DNA from: Desulfarculaceae bacterium
GTDB taxonomy: Bacteria > Desulfobacterota > Desulfarculia > Desulfarculales > Desulfarculaceae
Reading direction: 5' to 3'
DNA: 64,000 nucleotides
Assembly (NCBI GenBank): GCA_021737145.1
Contig: JAIPEN010000009.1
Location: forward strand, 1-64,000
Shown: piece after piece, positions 24,384 to 32,446 of the stretch
Layout: the number at the start of each line of letters is the position of its first letter
Position numbering within the stretch: position 1 is the first letter of the stretch
Notes under the pieces: model-generated
Told to the model about the DNA's origin: nothing
The model's input: only the letters and a program-made list of their open reading frames with translations
Databases searched by the model: none
Position numbers and translations under genes: made by a program

Positions 24384-25324
24384 GGAGGCTGCGTCTGGCC
24401 TTCGCCGGCACCCCGGCCATCGCCTGCCCCTCCCTCCGGGCGGCGGCAACGGCGCACCAGGTGGAGCTGGTGCTCACCCAGCCCGACCGCCGGGCCGGGC
24501 GGGGCCGCAAGCTGATCCGCCAGCCCCTGGCCGCCCTGGCCGACGAGCTGGGCATCCCGGTGGAGCAGCCCGGGCGCATCGCCGAGTGCCTGCCCCTGCT
24601 GGGGGAAGCCGCCCCCGAGGTGCTGGTGGTGCTGGCCTATGGCCAACTGCTGCCGCCGGCCGTATTGCAGGCCGCCCCCCTGGGCGCGGTCAATCTTCAC
24701 TTCTCCCTGTTGCCATTGCTTCGGGGAGCCGCGCCCATCAACTGGGCCATTGTAAACGGACTGGAGCAGAGCGGGGTGACCAGCATGTTCATGGACCAGG
24801 GACTGGACACCGGAGACATCATCTTTCAGAAGGCCACCCCCCTGGGCGCCCAGGAGACCGCCGGGTCCCTGGCCGAACGCCTGGCCGAGATGGGGGCCCA
24901 ACTGCTCTTGCCCACCCTGGAGGCCATCGCGGCCGGGGCCGCCCCCCGCCAGCCCCAGGACGAGCAAGCGGCCACCTGGGCTCCCCTGCTGGCCAAAACC
25001 GACGGCCTGCTGGACTGGTCGCTGGGCGCGGGGGAGCTGGACCGCCGGGTGCGCGGCCTGGACCCCTGGCCCGGGGCCCACACCAGCCGGGAGGGAGCCA
25101 TGCTCAAGCTCTTCGCGCCCACCATGATCCTGCCCGACAACCAGGGGCGGCAGCCGGGCACCGTGCTGGCCGCGCCGCCCGAGGCGGAGGGGATGCTCGC
25201 CGTGGCCTGCGGCGAGGGGGCCCTGGCCCTGGGCTCGGTGCAGGCGGCGGGCAAACGGCGCATGGACGCGCCCGACTTTTTGCGCGGGGCCGGTCCCGGC
25301 CCCGGCGACCGGCTGGGCGACTGA
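24380..25324 (+). CDS. fmt: Methionyl-tRNA formyltransferase
   Basis: A 314-residue enzyme that formylates initiator Met-tRNA from 10-formyl-THF. Motifs: N-terminal RLAFAGTPAIACPSL, catalytic N-x-H in VNLHFSLLPLLRGAAPINWAI, and the Asp in GLDTGDIIFQ. C-terminal OB-type domain (about 205-314; RVRGLDPWPGAHT). I place the start at GTG 24380, overlapping the def stop, because the family N-terminus begins there; a longer frame upstream is def read out of phase. It shares one base with the rsmB start codon. Confidence 0.96.
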   Translation: MRRLRLAFAGTPAIACPSLRAAATAHQVELVLTQPDRRAGRGRKLIRQPLAALADELGIPVEQPGRIAECLPLLGEAAPEVLVVLAYGQLLPPAVLQAAPLGAVNLHFSLLPLLRGAAPINWAIVNGLEQSGVTSMFMDQGLDTGDIIFQKATPLGAQETAGSLAERLAEMGAQLLLPTLEAIAAGAAPRQPQDEQAATWAPLLAKTDGLLDWSLGAGELDRRVRGLDPWPGAHTSREGAMLKLFAPTMILPDNQGRQPGTVLAAPPEAEGMLAVACGEGALALGSVQAAGKRRMDAPDFLRGAGPGPGDRLGD

Positions 25325-26661
25325 TGGACCCGCGCCGCGCCGCATTCCAGGTGTTGAGAGACCTGGAGGAGGGACCCGCCCACCTGGACACCATTTTGTC
25401 CCGCCGTTTGTCCCAGGCCCCGGCCCGGGAGCGGGCCTTTGCCTCGCATCTGGTGTTCAGCGTGCTGCGCAACCGGGAATATTTGGACCACCTTCTGGCC
25501 GCCTATCTGGACCGCCCCCCCCACAAGCTGGACCGCCCGGTGCTGGCCGTGCTGCGCCTGGGCGCGGCCGAGGCGGCCCTGATGTCCACCCCGGACCACG
25601 CGGTGGTCGACAGCGCGGTGGAGCTGGCCAAGGCCACCCCCGCCCGCAGGGGCCGCAAGCTGGTCAACGCGGTGCTGCGCCAGGTGACCGAAAGCTGGCG
25701 CGAGGTGCCCCTGCCGCCGGACGGCAAGGACCCGGCCGCCCGCCTGGCCGTGGAATACTCCCACCCCGCCTGGATGGTGGGCGAGCTGCTGGCCCAGTGG
25801 CCCCGCGCCCAGGTGGAGGCCTGGCTCAAGGCCAACCAGAAGCAGCCCCCCCTGACCCTGCGGGTGAACCTGGACAAGGTCAGCCGGGTGGAGCTGGCCA
25901 AGCGCCTAAAGGCCAAAGCCGAAAAGGTGGAGCCCCACCTGCTCACCCCCGAGGCCCTCATGCTCATCAAGCCGGGAATACCGGCCGCCAAGCTGCCCGG
26001 CTTCAGCCAGGGCCTGTTCTCCATGCAGGACGCCGCGGCCCAGGCCATGGGCCATCTGCTGGAGGTGGGCCCGGGCATGGACGTGGCCGACATCTGCGCC
26101 GGCACCGGCGGCAAGACCGGCCATCTGGCCGGGATAATGGCCGGGCGCGGGCGCCTGCTGGCCGTGGACCCCAGCCCGGGGCGCATCACCGCGCTCAAGG
26201 CCAACCTGGCCCGCCTGGAGGTCACGGGGGTGGAGGTGCGCCAGGGCGACGCCCGTGAGCTGGTGGGGGTCACCGGCGTGCTGGACCGGGTCTTGGTGGA
26301 CGCGCCCTGCACCGGCCTGGGGGTGGCCGGCCGCCGTCCCGACGTGCGCTGGCGGCGCAATCCCACCGATCCCGAGCGCCTGGCCGTGCTCCAGCTGGAG
26401 CTGGCCAGCAAGGCGGCGGATCTCATCAAGCCCGGCGGGGCCATGCTCTACTGCACCTGCACCGTGACCCAGGCCGAGAACCAGGGCGTGGTGAGCGAGC
26501 TGCTTGCCCAGCGGCCGGAGTTGCGGCTAGAATGGCCCCACGGCCTGGCCGCCATCCTGAAGACCCACATCGGGGAGGACGGCTTTTTCCGCACCTTCCC
26601 GCACAAGGACCAGGCCGACGCCTTCTTTGCGGCTAGATTGGTGAAGGTCTCAGGTTCTTGA
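25324..26661 (+). CDS. rsmB: 16S rRNA (cytosine-967-C5)-methyltransferase
   Basis: A 445-residue protein: N-terminal NusB-like RNA-binding domain (about 1-140; AHLDTILSRRL, VLRLGAAEAALM, HAVVDSAVELAK) and a C-terminal SAM-binding domain (DICAGTGGKTGHLAG near 259). The two functional cysteines are in DAPCTGLGVAGRRPD and the LYCTCTVTQAEN motif. Start ATG 25324 overlaps the fmt stop (TGATG). The order def-fmt-rsmB-rpe is widespread; here a nuclease gene has come in between rsmB and rpe. Confidence 0.95.
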   Translation: MDPRRAAFQVLRDLEEGPAHLDTILSRRLSQAPARERAFASHLVFSVLRNREYLDHLLAAYLDRPPHKLDRPVLAVLRLGAAEAALMSTPDHAVVDSAVELAKATPARRGRKLVNAVLRQVTESWREVPLPPDGKDPAARLAVEYSHPAWMVGELLAQWPRAQVEAWLKANQKQPPLTLRVNLDKVSRVELAKRLKAKAEKVEPHLLTPEALMLIKPGIPAAKLPGFSQGLFSMQDAAAQAMGHLLEVGPGMDVADICAGTGGKTGHLAGIMAGRGRLLAVDPSPGRITALKANLARLEVTGVEVRQGDARELVGVTGVLDRVLVDAPCTGLGVAGRRPDVRWRRNPTDPERLAVLQLELASKAADLIKPGGAMLYCTCTVTQAENQGVVSELLAQRPELRLEWPHGLAAILKTHIGEDGFFRTFPHKDQADAFFAARLVKVSGS

Positions 26662-26673
26662 CTGGGGGAAACA

Positions 26674-27696
26674 ATGTCTGAACATGATAAGACAATCTGG
26701 GGGATGCACGCTGGCAGTAAAGGAGAAGCTGACGATTTATTTCTAAAGAAAAAATTAGTTGCCATAGGCTGGCAAGAAATGGGCGACATGTCCAACTTGC
26801 CGCAAGACTGGGCCAAGATAAAAGAAAAAGTGACAGCAGTTTATAAAGATACCAAAAGCAAACAAGGAATTGCTGTTAACGCAGGCATTTTAAGGCGGTT
26901 TGTAAATGAGATGAAGTCTGGAGACCTTGTGGTCTACCCCAGCAAAATAGAGAAGGTAATTCATATAGGTGAAGTGGCCGGAGACTATCAATATAATCCC
27001 AAAATAAGTAGCAAATTTCCAAACCAACGAAAGGTAAAATGGCTTGAGCACGTGCCAAGAAAGGTGCTTAAACAAGGCGCTTTGTATGAAATTGGTTCGC
27101 TCTTAACTCTTTTTCAAATAAAAAATTACGCGAGTGAAATATACTCTGTTCTTGCGCACGAAAGCACTGAAAGCGATAGTGATCCTGATACCGATGACAG
27201 TATCGCCTACGTAGCGGCAGATGTAGAACAAACGACAGTTGACTACGTATTAAAGCAAGTTGCTAAAAAATTACATGGGCATGCCTTAGAAGGTTTTGTT
27301 GCAAATCTCCTTGAGGCCATGGGTTACCGGGCGACCGTGACCCAAGCATCTGTTGATGGCGGTGTGGACGTAATTGCCCACAAAGATGAGCTTGGGATTC
27401 ATCCCCCGATAATTAAGGTACAGGTAAAGAGCAGCGAAAGCAGTGTTGGCGGTCCGGCAGTGTCACAGTTATATGGAGTGGTGGATAACAGCGAAGTCGG
27501 TCTTTTCGTCACGCTGGGTACATATACACAGCAGGCCAAGTCCATTGAAAAAAATAAAACGAACCTCCGCCTAGTCGATGGAGATGAATTAGTAAAATTA
27601 TTGTTAGCTCACTATCAAGACCTCAACCCTCGCTATAAAGCGCTCATTCCGCTTAAACAGATATACGTTCCCGATCCTGCCAAACAAGAGGAGTAG
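26674..27696 (+). CDS. Mrr-type restriction endonuclease with N-terminal EVE/PUA-like sensor region
   Basis: A 340-residue protein. Residues 1-150 (TIWGMHAGSKGEADDLFLKK, LVAIGWQEMGD, MKSGDLVVYPSKIEKVIHIGEV) resemble EVE/PUA-like modified-base binding modules. Residues about 186-310 are the Mrr_cat nuclease: E206 (HALEGFVANLLEAMGY), D232 (GGVDVIA) and Q250-V-K252 form the PD-(D/E)xK-type site. It may cut DNA with modified bases (type IV restriction). It is much more AT-rich than rsmB and rpe on either side, so it is an insertion in the operon, 12 bp after rsmB and 8 bp before rpe. GGGGGAAACA precedes the start. Confidence 0.82.
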   Translation: MSEHDKTIWGMHAGSKGEADDLFLKKKLVAIGWQEMGDMSNLPQDWAKIKEKVTAVYKDTKSKQGIAVNAGILRRFVNEMKSGDLVVYPSKIEKVIHIGEVAGDYQYNPKISSKFPNQRKVKWLEHVPRKVLKQGALYEIGSLLTLFQIKNYASEIYSVLAHESTESDSDPDTDDSIAYVAADVEQTTVDYVLKQVAKKLHGHALEGFVANLLEAMGYRATVTQASVDGGVDVIAHKDELGIHPPIIKVQVKSSESSVGGPAVSQLYGVVDNSEVGLFVTLGTYTQQAKSIEKNKTNLRLVDGDELVKLLLAHYQDLNPRYKALIPLKQIYVPDPAKQEE

Positions 27697-27704
27697 GTGG
27701 CTGC

Positions 27705-28367
27705 ATGATCAAAATAGCACCCTCCATCCTATCCAGCGACTTCGCCCGTTTGGGCCAGGAGGTGGCCGCGGTGCAGGCCGCCGGGGCCGACTGGATCCAC
27801 GTGGACGTGATGGACGGCCATTTCGTGCCCAACCTGACCATCGGCCCGCCGGTGGTCAAGGCGCTTCGGCCCATCACCGAGCTGCCCCTGGACTGCCACC
27901 TGATGATCAGCAACCCCGACGAGTTCATCGACGACTTCGTGGCCGCCGGGGCCGACTGGGTCAGCGTGCACGTGGAGACCTGCACCCACCTCAACCGAAC
28001 CCTTGGCCGCATCCGCGAGCTGGGGGCCAAGGCCGGGGTGTCGCTAAACCCCCACACCCCGCCCGAGGCCATCTCCTGGGTTTTGGAGCACGTGGACTAC
28101 GTGCTGGTCATGAGCGTGAACCCCGGCTTCAGCGGCCAGGCCTTCATCCCCGAGATGATCGACAAGGTGGCGGTGCTTTCGGACATGATCACCGAGATGG
28201 AGCTGGAGGTGCTCATCCAGGTGGACGGCGGCATCGACGCCACCACCGTGGGCGACATGTACGCGGCCGGAGCCCGCTGTTTCGTGTCCGGCTCCTACCT
28301 TTTCGGCCACCCCGGGGGCTACGCCGCGGCCGTGGACGAGCTGCGCGCCAAGGCCGAGGCCGGCTAA
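27705..28367 (+). CDS. rpe: Ribulose-phosphate 3-epimerase
   Basis: A 220-residue TIM-barrel enzyme of the pentose phosphate pathway interconverting ribulose-5-P and xylulose-5-P. Motifs: IAPSILSSDFARLGQE, HVDVMDGHFVPNLTIGP (metal His/Asp), CHLMISNP, LVMSVNPGFSGQ and IQVDGGIDATT. Start ATG 27705 follows GAGGAGTAGGTGGCTGC. The vanZ-like gene begins at the base after its stop codon. Confidence 0.97.
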   Translation: MIKIAPSILSSDFARLGQEVAAVQAAGADWIHVDVMDGHFVPNLTIGPPVVKALRPITELPLDCHLMISNPDEFIDDFVAAGADWVSVHVETCTHLNRTLGRIRELGAKAGVSLNPHTPPEAISWVLEHVDYVLVMSVNPGFSGQAFIPEMIDKVAVLSDMITEMELEVLIQVDGGIDATTVGDMYAAGARCFVSGSYLFGHPGGYAAAVDELRAKAEAG

Positions 28368-28892
28368 TTGCCCACCCGCCGCCCCGCCCTCGACCTTGCC
28401 CTGTGCCTGGCCTGGGTGGGGGTCATCTTCCTGTGCATGTACTATGGCCGCGCCGCGGGTCCCTGGTTCGAGGGGGCCAGCGGCCGCTGGGCCATGGTCT
28501 TCTTGGCCGCATCGGGCCTGGGCTTCGCCGCCTGGGTGGTGTGGCGCATGGCCAGGCTCTCTCCCCCGGAGCGGGCCGGGCGGGGCCTGGGGGCCTTGCT
28601 CTGCCTGGGGGGGCTGGGGCTGTTGGCCTGGTGGCAGCCGCTATTGATCGAGCGCAGCCACCTGCTGCTCTACGGGGTGCTGGGCGTGCTGGCCTGGCGC
28701 GCGGCCGGGGCTGATCGGGGCGGGGCGGCCCGTTTTCTGCTGGCCGCGGGGTTTTGCGTGCTGGTGGGCCTGGCCGACGAGGTGGCCCAGCACTACCACC
28801 CCCAGCGCATGTTCGACTCCCGCGACGTTATCACCAACGGGGCCAGCGCGGTGCTGGCCATGAGCGCGGCCAGCCTGCTGCGCTCGAAATAA
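28368..28892 (+). CDS. VanZ-family membrane protein
   Basis: A 174-residue integral membrane protein with about four helices (starting near 9, 38, 67, 93 and 124). The VanZ hallmark is the LIERSHLLLYGVLG segment followed by GLADEVAQHYHPQRMFDSRDVITNGASA, matching the conserved DE-x-x-Q...R-x-x-x-D-x-x-x-N pattern. VanZ proteins are linked to teicoplanin resistance, but most members have unknown roles. The only plausible start is TTG 28368 immediately after the rpe stop. End of the def operon. Confidence 0.8.
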   Translation: MPTRRPALDLALCLAWVGVIFLCMYYGRAAGPWFEGASGRWAMVFLAASGLGFAAWVVWRMARLSPPERAGRGLGALLCLGGLGLLAWWQPLLIERSHLLLYGVLGVLAWRAAGADRGGAARFLLAAGFCVLVGLADEVAQHYHPQRMFDSRDVITNGASAVLAMSAASLLRSK

Positions 28893-28894
28893 AA

Positions 28895-28918
28895 CCGCCG
28901 GCCCCTGGGGACCGGCGG
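28895..28918. terminator. Bidirectional hairpin terminator between vanZ and DUF1573 genes
   Basis: CCGCCGG - 10 nt - CCGGCGG stem. On the minus strand it is followed by TTTTATTT, so it probably ends the DUF1573 transcript best. Confidence 0.7.
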
Positions 28919-28946
28919 CGTTTGTCGCTCGAGGCTGTGCCGCCCC

Positions 28947-29927
28947 CTAACGAACCTGCCCCGTAAGATTCACCGCGAAGGCCTTGGTCTTGGTCTGAAT
29001 GTCCAGGGTCTTCTCAAAGGGCCCGGGCCACATGTTCTTCAGGCGCGGGGTGATCACCAGCAGCAGCCTCTCGCCCGGCTTCTCCCAGTGCTCCTCCACC
29101 TTGAACAGCTCCCGGTTGTAGATTAGGCTGTCCACCACCAGCTTGCCCGCGCAGGCCTTGGTCACCAGCACCGAGCGCTTGGGCGGGTGGGGCGCGTTCT
29201 TGTCGATGGTGCCGAAGGCCACCTCATGGGGCCGGACGGTGAAAGGGCCCTGGACCTGGGCCAGCACCCACACGCTCACCGGCGGCGAGCCGGGGATCGA
29301 CAGGAACAGGGGCCCGGCGTACTCCATGGCCTCGGTGGCCTTGGACTTCAGGTGCAGCTTCACCACCTTGCCCCCGGGCTGGGGGTCCAGGGTCACGGCC
29401 AGGTAATCGGCCATGGGGTTTTCCACCTGGGAGATCAGCAGGGGCCGGCCCTCGGGGTCGCGCAGGGTGGCGGTGGCGGTTATGTCCGAGCCCAGGCAGC
29501 CCTTGAGGGTTATGCGCCGTCCCTCGTCGATGGATATGCGCCCCACCGTGTCGCCGTTCATGAAGATGGTCACCACCGGGCTGGCCGGGTCGTTGGTGGC
29601 CACGGCGGCGCTCTTGCGGAAGCCTCCGTTGATGCCCGTGGTGTCCAGCACCAGGGTCACCGAGCCCTTCTCGCCCGGAGGGGTCACCTTGTCCCAGCGC
29701 GAGGCGGTGCAGCCGCAGGCCGGGCTCACCTGGTCGATGATCAGGTTCTGATCGCCCTGGTTGGTGAACTTGAAGACGGCGGTGACTTTTTCGCCCTCCT
29801 TCACCTTGGCGAAGGTTATTTCTTGCTGGTCAAAGGCGATTTTGGGGCCTTTGAGGGCCGCGGCGGGCATGACGCCCAGGGCCAGGACCAACAGCATGCA
29901 CACAGCGGCCAAAACGGATCGTGCCAT
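28947..29927 (-). CDS. DUF1573 domain protein, exported
   Basis: A 326-residue protein with signal peptide MARSVLAAVCMLLVLALGV and cleavage near AAALKG. The N-terminal domain is DUF1573, an Ig-like fold (KVKEGEKVTAVFKFTNQGDQNL, then SPACGCTAS with the family's paired cysteines, and a GSVTLVLDTTG strand). The remainder (about 140-326) appears to be two further beta-sandwich domains. Start ATG 29927 is supported by GAGGAAGAGCT; a longer upstream frame lacks support. Function unknown; probably a periplasmic binding or scaffold protein. Confidence 0.85.
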   Translation of the reverse strand: MARSVLAAVCMLLVLALGVMPAAALKGPKIAFDQQEITFAKVKEGEKVTAVFKFTNQGDQNLIIDQVSPACGCTASRWDKVTPPGEKGSVTLVLDTTGINGGFRKSAAVATNDPASPVVTIFMNGDTVGRISIDEGRRITLKGCLGSDITATATLRDPEGRPLLISQVENPMADYLAVTLDPQPGGKVVKLHLKSKATEAMEYAGPLFLSIPGSPPVSVWVLAQVQGPFTVRPHEVAFGTIDKNAPHPPKRSVLVTKACAGKLVVDSLIYNRELFKVEEHWEKPGERLLLVITPRLKNMWPGPFEKTLDIQTKTKAFAVNLTGQVR

Positions 29928-30042
29928 AGCTCTTCCTCGGAGACGTGGTGCCATCAGGCTGAATCGTGGTAACCTTTCGCGAGAATAACACAGGGGCCGG
30001 GGGGCGTCCACCGGCCCGCCCACCACTTGCAAGGCGAGAAGC

Positions 30043-30690
30043 ATGCCCAGGGCCCGCAACCTATTCCGCAGAGAAGTTTTCACCCGCCTGTACCTCTGGC
30101 GCCACCCCGAGGTGCGCGGCGGCCAGGACGGCGTGGTCTACGGCCAAAGCGACGTGGCCCTCACCCGCAACGGCAACACCCAGCTCAAGAACATCGCCCG
30201 CTACATGTCCCAGTTCAAGCTGGACGCGGTCTATTGCTCGGATCTGCAGCGCTCCATGCTGGTGGCCGAGGCGGTGGGCCGCTCCCAGGATCCCCGGCGC
30301 AAGCCGGTGGTGCGCTCCAGCCTCCGGGAGCTGGACCTGGGCCAGTGGGAGGGGATGAGCATCAAGCAGATCCAAAAGGAGCACCCCGAGGAGCTGGAGG
30401 CCCGCTGGCGCGATATCGCCAACTACCGCATCGAAGGCGGCGAGACCCTCACCGAGCTGTTCGAGCGCATCATTCCGGTGTTCCAGGAGATCATCGCCGA
30501 AAACCAGGGCCGCGCGGTCTGCGTGATCAGCCACGGCGGGGTCAACCGGGTGTTCCTGGCCAAGCTGCTGGGCATGCCCCTGGACCGCATCTTCCGCCTG
30601 GACCAGGAGTACGGCTGCCTCAACCTCATCGACGTGTTCGAGGACGGCATCCCCCTGCTCAGGGGCATGAACCAGCAGGTCATCGACTGA
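30043..30690 (+). CDS. Histidine phosphatase family protein (phosphoglycerate-mutase-like)
   Basis: A 215-residue protein with the phosphohistidine site R20-H21 in LYLWRHPEV, where the usual RHG is RHP. The second arginine is in YCSDLQRSMLVAE, the acid in LRELDLGQWEGM and the second histidine in VISHGGVNRVFLAKLLG. Closest by pattern to alpha-ribazole/adenosylcobalamin phosphatase-type members, though no cobalamin genes are adjacent. Start ATG 30043, preceded by AAGGCGAGAAGC. A strong bidirectional terminator follows. Confidence 0.88.
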   Translation: MPRARNLFRREVFTRLYLWRHPEVRGGQDGVVYGQSDVALTRNGNTQLKNIARYMSQFKLDAVYCSDLQRSMLVAEAVGRSQDPRRKPVVRSSLRELDLGQWEGMSIKQIQKEHPEELEARWRDIANYRIEGGETLTELFERIIPVFQEIIAENQGRAVCVISHGGVNRVFLAKLLGMPLDRIFRLDQEYGCLNLIDVFEDGIPLLRGMNQQVID

Positions 30691-30713
30691 GCCCGGCCCC
30701 ATCGCGACAAAAA

Positions 30714-30748
30714 GGCGCCGCCCCGGCCGGGGGCGGCGCCTTTGCTTT
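30714..30748. terminator. Bidirectional intrinsic terminator
   Basis: Perfect 11-bp stem GGCGCCGCCCC / GGGGCGGCGCC with a 5-nt loop, followed by TTTGCTTT on the plus strand and preceded by AAAAA (minus-strand U-run). Serves the convergent phosphatase and secreted-protein genes. Confidence 0.85.
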
Positions 30749-30772
30749 CAGGCGCGGGAGTCTTCGGCGGGC

Positions 30773-31144
30773 CTACCAGGTGGCCACGGTGCCTTGGTGG
30801 CCGTAGGTGTTGCCGCCCTGGGTGATGGTTACGTTCATGTCCAGCTTGCCCTGGCCCCATTCCTTCTTGGACCACAGCTTCAGGGTGCCGTTCAGGCCGC
30901 AGTCGCCCTGCTTGTAGTCGACCTGCTGGATGGGGTTGTCGGCGCTTAGGGTTAGCTCGCCCTTTTTCACCTTGTCCAGGATCACCTTGACCAGGACGTT
31001 GTCGCCCTGCACCTGCCACTTGAGGCTCATGCATTCCAGGTTCAGCCTGCCGCTGGTCTGGGCCGGGACGGGCGTGGCCGAGATCGCCATCAGGGCGGCC
31101 AACAGCACGAATACGGTGAGGATGGATTTGGCGCTTCTGAGCAT
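30773..31144 (-). CDS. Small secreted protein, paralogue of 31226-31600
   Basis: A 123-residue protein with signal peptide (SILTVFVLLAALMAISATPV, cleavage near PAQTSG). The mature domain is about 95 residues, probably beta-rich, with two cysteines (LNLECMSLKWQV and QGDCGLNGT) and ends GHQGTVATW. Start ATG 31144 follows GGAGACCGACT. It is clearly related to the next gene upstream: both have the AQTSG cleavage region, the LEC-x-x-L-x-WQVQ segment, a mid GxC and the terminal ATW. Family not recognised. Confidence 0.75.
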   Translation of the reverse strand: MLRSAKSILTVFVLLAALMAISATPVPAQTSGRLNLECMSLKWQVQGDNVLVKVILDKVKKGELTLSADNPIQQVDYKQGDCGLNGTLKLWSKKEWGQGKLDMNVTITQGGNTYGHQGTVATW

Positions 31145-31225
31145 AGTCGGTCTCCGGTGTAGGTTGGCGCGGGATGATTCGGCCCAAGCATACGGCCCCG
31201 GGGCTGGCGTGTCCACAGAGGGGGC

Positions 31226-31600
31226 CTACCAGGTGGCCAGCACCCCGTCGTGGTTGTAGACCTTGCCGCCTTGCTCGTCGACCACGGCGATCTCCAGCTT
31301 GCCATGGCCCTTGCCCGGCCCGGGCAGCAGCCCAAAAGTGCCGCTCATGGGGCAGGAGCCGTTGCGGTGGTTCACATCCCAGAACTGCCTCTTGGGGGTG
31401 AGCACGAACTGGTCGGTCTTTTGGCCGCTGAGAAACACCGTCACGGCCACGTTGTTGCCTTGGTCCTGCACCTGCCACTCAAGGGTCACGCACTCCAGGT
31501 TCGCCTTGCCGCTGGTCTGGGCCAGGGCGGGCGAGGCGGCCAGCAGCAGGGCGGCCATGAAAACGAGTACAGTCAGAAAGGGAGTGAGCTTCTTCAGCAT
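31226..31600 (-). CDS. Small secreted protein, paralogue of 30773-31144
   Basis: A 124-residue protein with signal peptide (LTPFLTVLVFMAALLLAASP, cleavage near ALAQTSG). Mature part has two cysteines (ANLECVTLEWQVQ and NGSCPMSGT) and ends HDGVLATW like its neighbour. Start ATG 31600 follows GAAGGCAAACC. The two genes are in tandem 81 bp apart and probably arose by duplication. A periplasmic or extracellular binding role is possible, but no function can be read. Confidence 0.75.
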   Translation of the reverse strand: MLKKLTPFLTVLVFMAALLLAASPALAQTSGKANLECVTLEWQVQDQGNNVAVTVFLSGQKTDQFVLTPKRQFWDVNHRNGSCPMSGTFGLLPGPGKGHGKLEIAVVDEQGGKVYNHDGVLATW

Positions 31601-31751
31601 GGTTTGCCTTCGGTTCCGGTGACGGGTTGTTCTAGTCGGGCAAGGTGGGCGCCCAAAAGCGGCAGCCCCGTTTGAGCGGGGCTGGAGGCAGGCTGTCTGA
31701 GCGAATAAACGGGGCTGGGGCCGAGCAAAAGGCCAAAGCAGGGCACGGCCC

Positions 31752-31871
31752 CTACCAATCGTGCGCCCTCTCTTCAATGGGTTGAGGTTCTCCGCCGCTG
31801 GTCAGGGTGGCCTGCACCATGAGCCCGGCGGCCACGGCTACCAGCAACAGCCTTTTGAAAAGACTTTTCAT
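31752..31871 (-). CDS. Possible 39-residue exported peptide
   Basis: Short frame with start ATG 31871 behind GGGGGAAATT. It encodes KSLFKRLLLVAVAAGLMVQ, a signal-peptide-like N-terminus, then TLTSGGEPQPIEERAHDW and a stop. The basic-hydrophobic start and the ribosome site argue for a real gene. It lies upstream of the two paralogous secreted proteins on the same strand. No family recognised. Confidence 0.45.
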   Translation of the reverse strand: MKSLFKRLLLVAVAAGLMVQATLTSGGEPQPIEERAHDW

Positions 31872-31912
31872 AATTTCCCCCGCGTTCGAGTGTGAATTTA
31901 TTTTAGCAGCCT

Positions 31913-32392
31913 TCAGATTCCCCAAAAAACCGGGCGATCTCTTTTTGGTTCAAGGTCCTTTTTCAAATAAACCATGTCCACAAGCTGAATTCCGTTTTCA
32001 TACATCCGGTGGTCATAATGGTCCAGGAAGAAATTCTTAACGATATGAGAGACCGTGAATCCGAGATGTTCATAAAAACCAACCACCGGGGTGCCGGCCC
32101 CGGTGCCCACGAGCATGGTTCTGCATCTGTCCTTGTAATGTTGGCATATGAACTTTACCAGCCGGCTGCCATGGCCCTGCCCCTGGTATTTTTCATAGGT
32201 GGCCAAACTTTTCAATTCAAAGACGTCCTCGCCTTCCTGGGTCACCACGCAAATGCTTTTCAAATCGCCGTCGTAGAGGGCGAACATCTCCCCCCGTTCC
32301 AAATATTTATGGATCATGCTCTCCTGTTCGTCCGCCAAGAGCAGCAAATCCATGAACCGTTTTTTGCCATCCGTGATCTTTTTGATTTCCAT
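31913..32392 (-). CDS. GNAT-family N-acetyltransferase
   Basis: A 159-residue GNAT protein with the acetyl-CoA loop QGQGHGSRLVKFI (residues about 70-82) after LKSLATYEKYQ, then GFYEHLGFTVSH, the usual strand-6 end. The substrate is unknown. It is more AT-rich than its neighbours, so possibly acquired. Start ATG 32392 has only weak upstream complementarity to 16S rRNA. It stands alone, 54 bp downstream of the PP-loop ATPase gene stop. Confidence 0.85.
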   Translation of the reverse strand: MEIKKITDGKKRFMDLLLLADEQESMIHKYLERGEMFALYDGDLKSICVVTQEGEDVFELKSLATYEKYQGQGHGSRLVKFICQHYKDRCRTMLVGTGAGTPVVGFYEHLGFTVSHIVKNFFLDHYDHRMYENGIQLVDMVYLKKDLEPKRDRPVFWGI

Positions 32393-32446
32393 TTTTTTGC
32401 CTGGATTTTGGCTGGGATGGTTTTTGCCGGAGGAAAAGGGAGCCTC

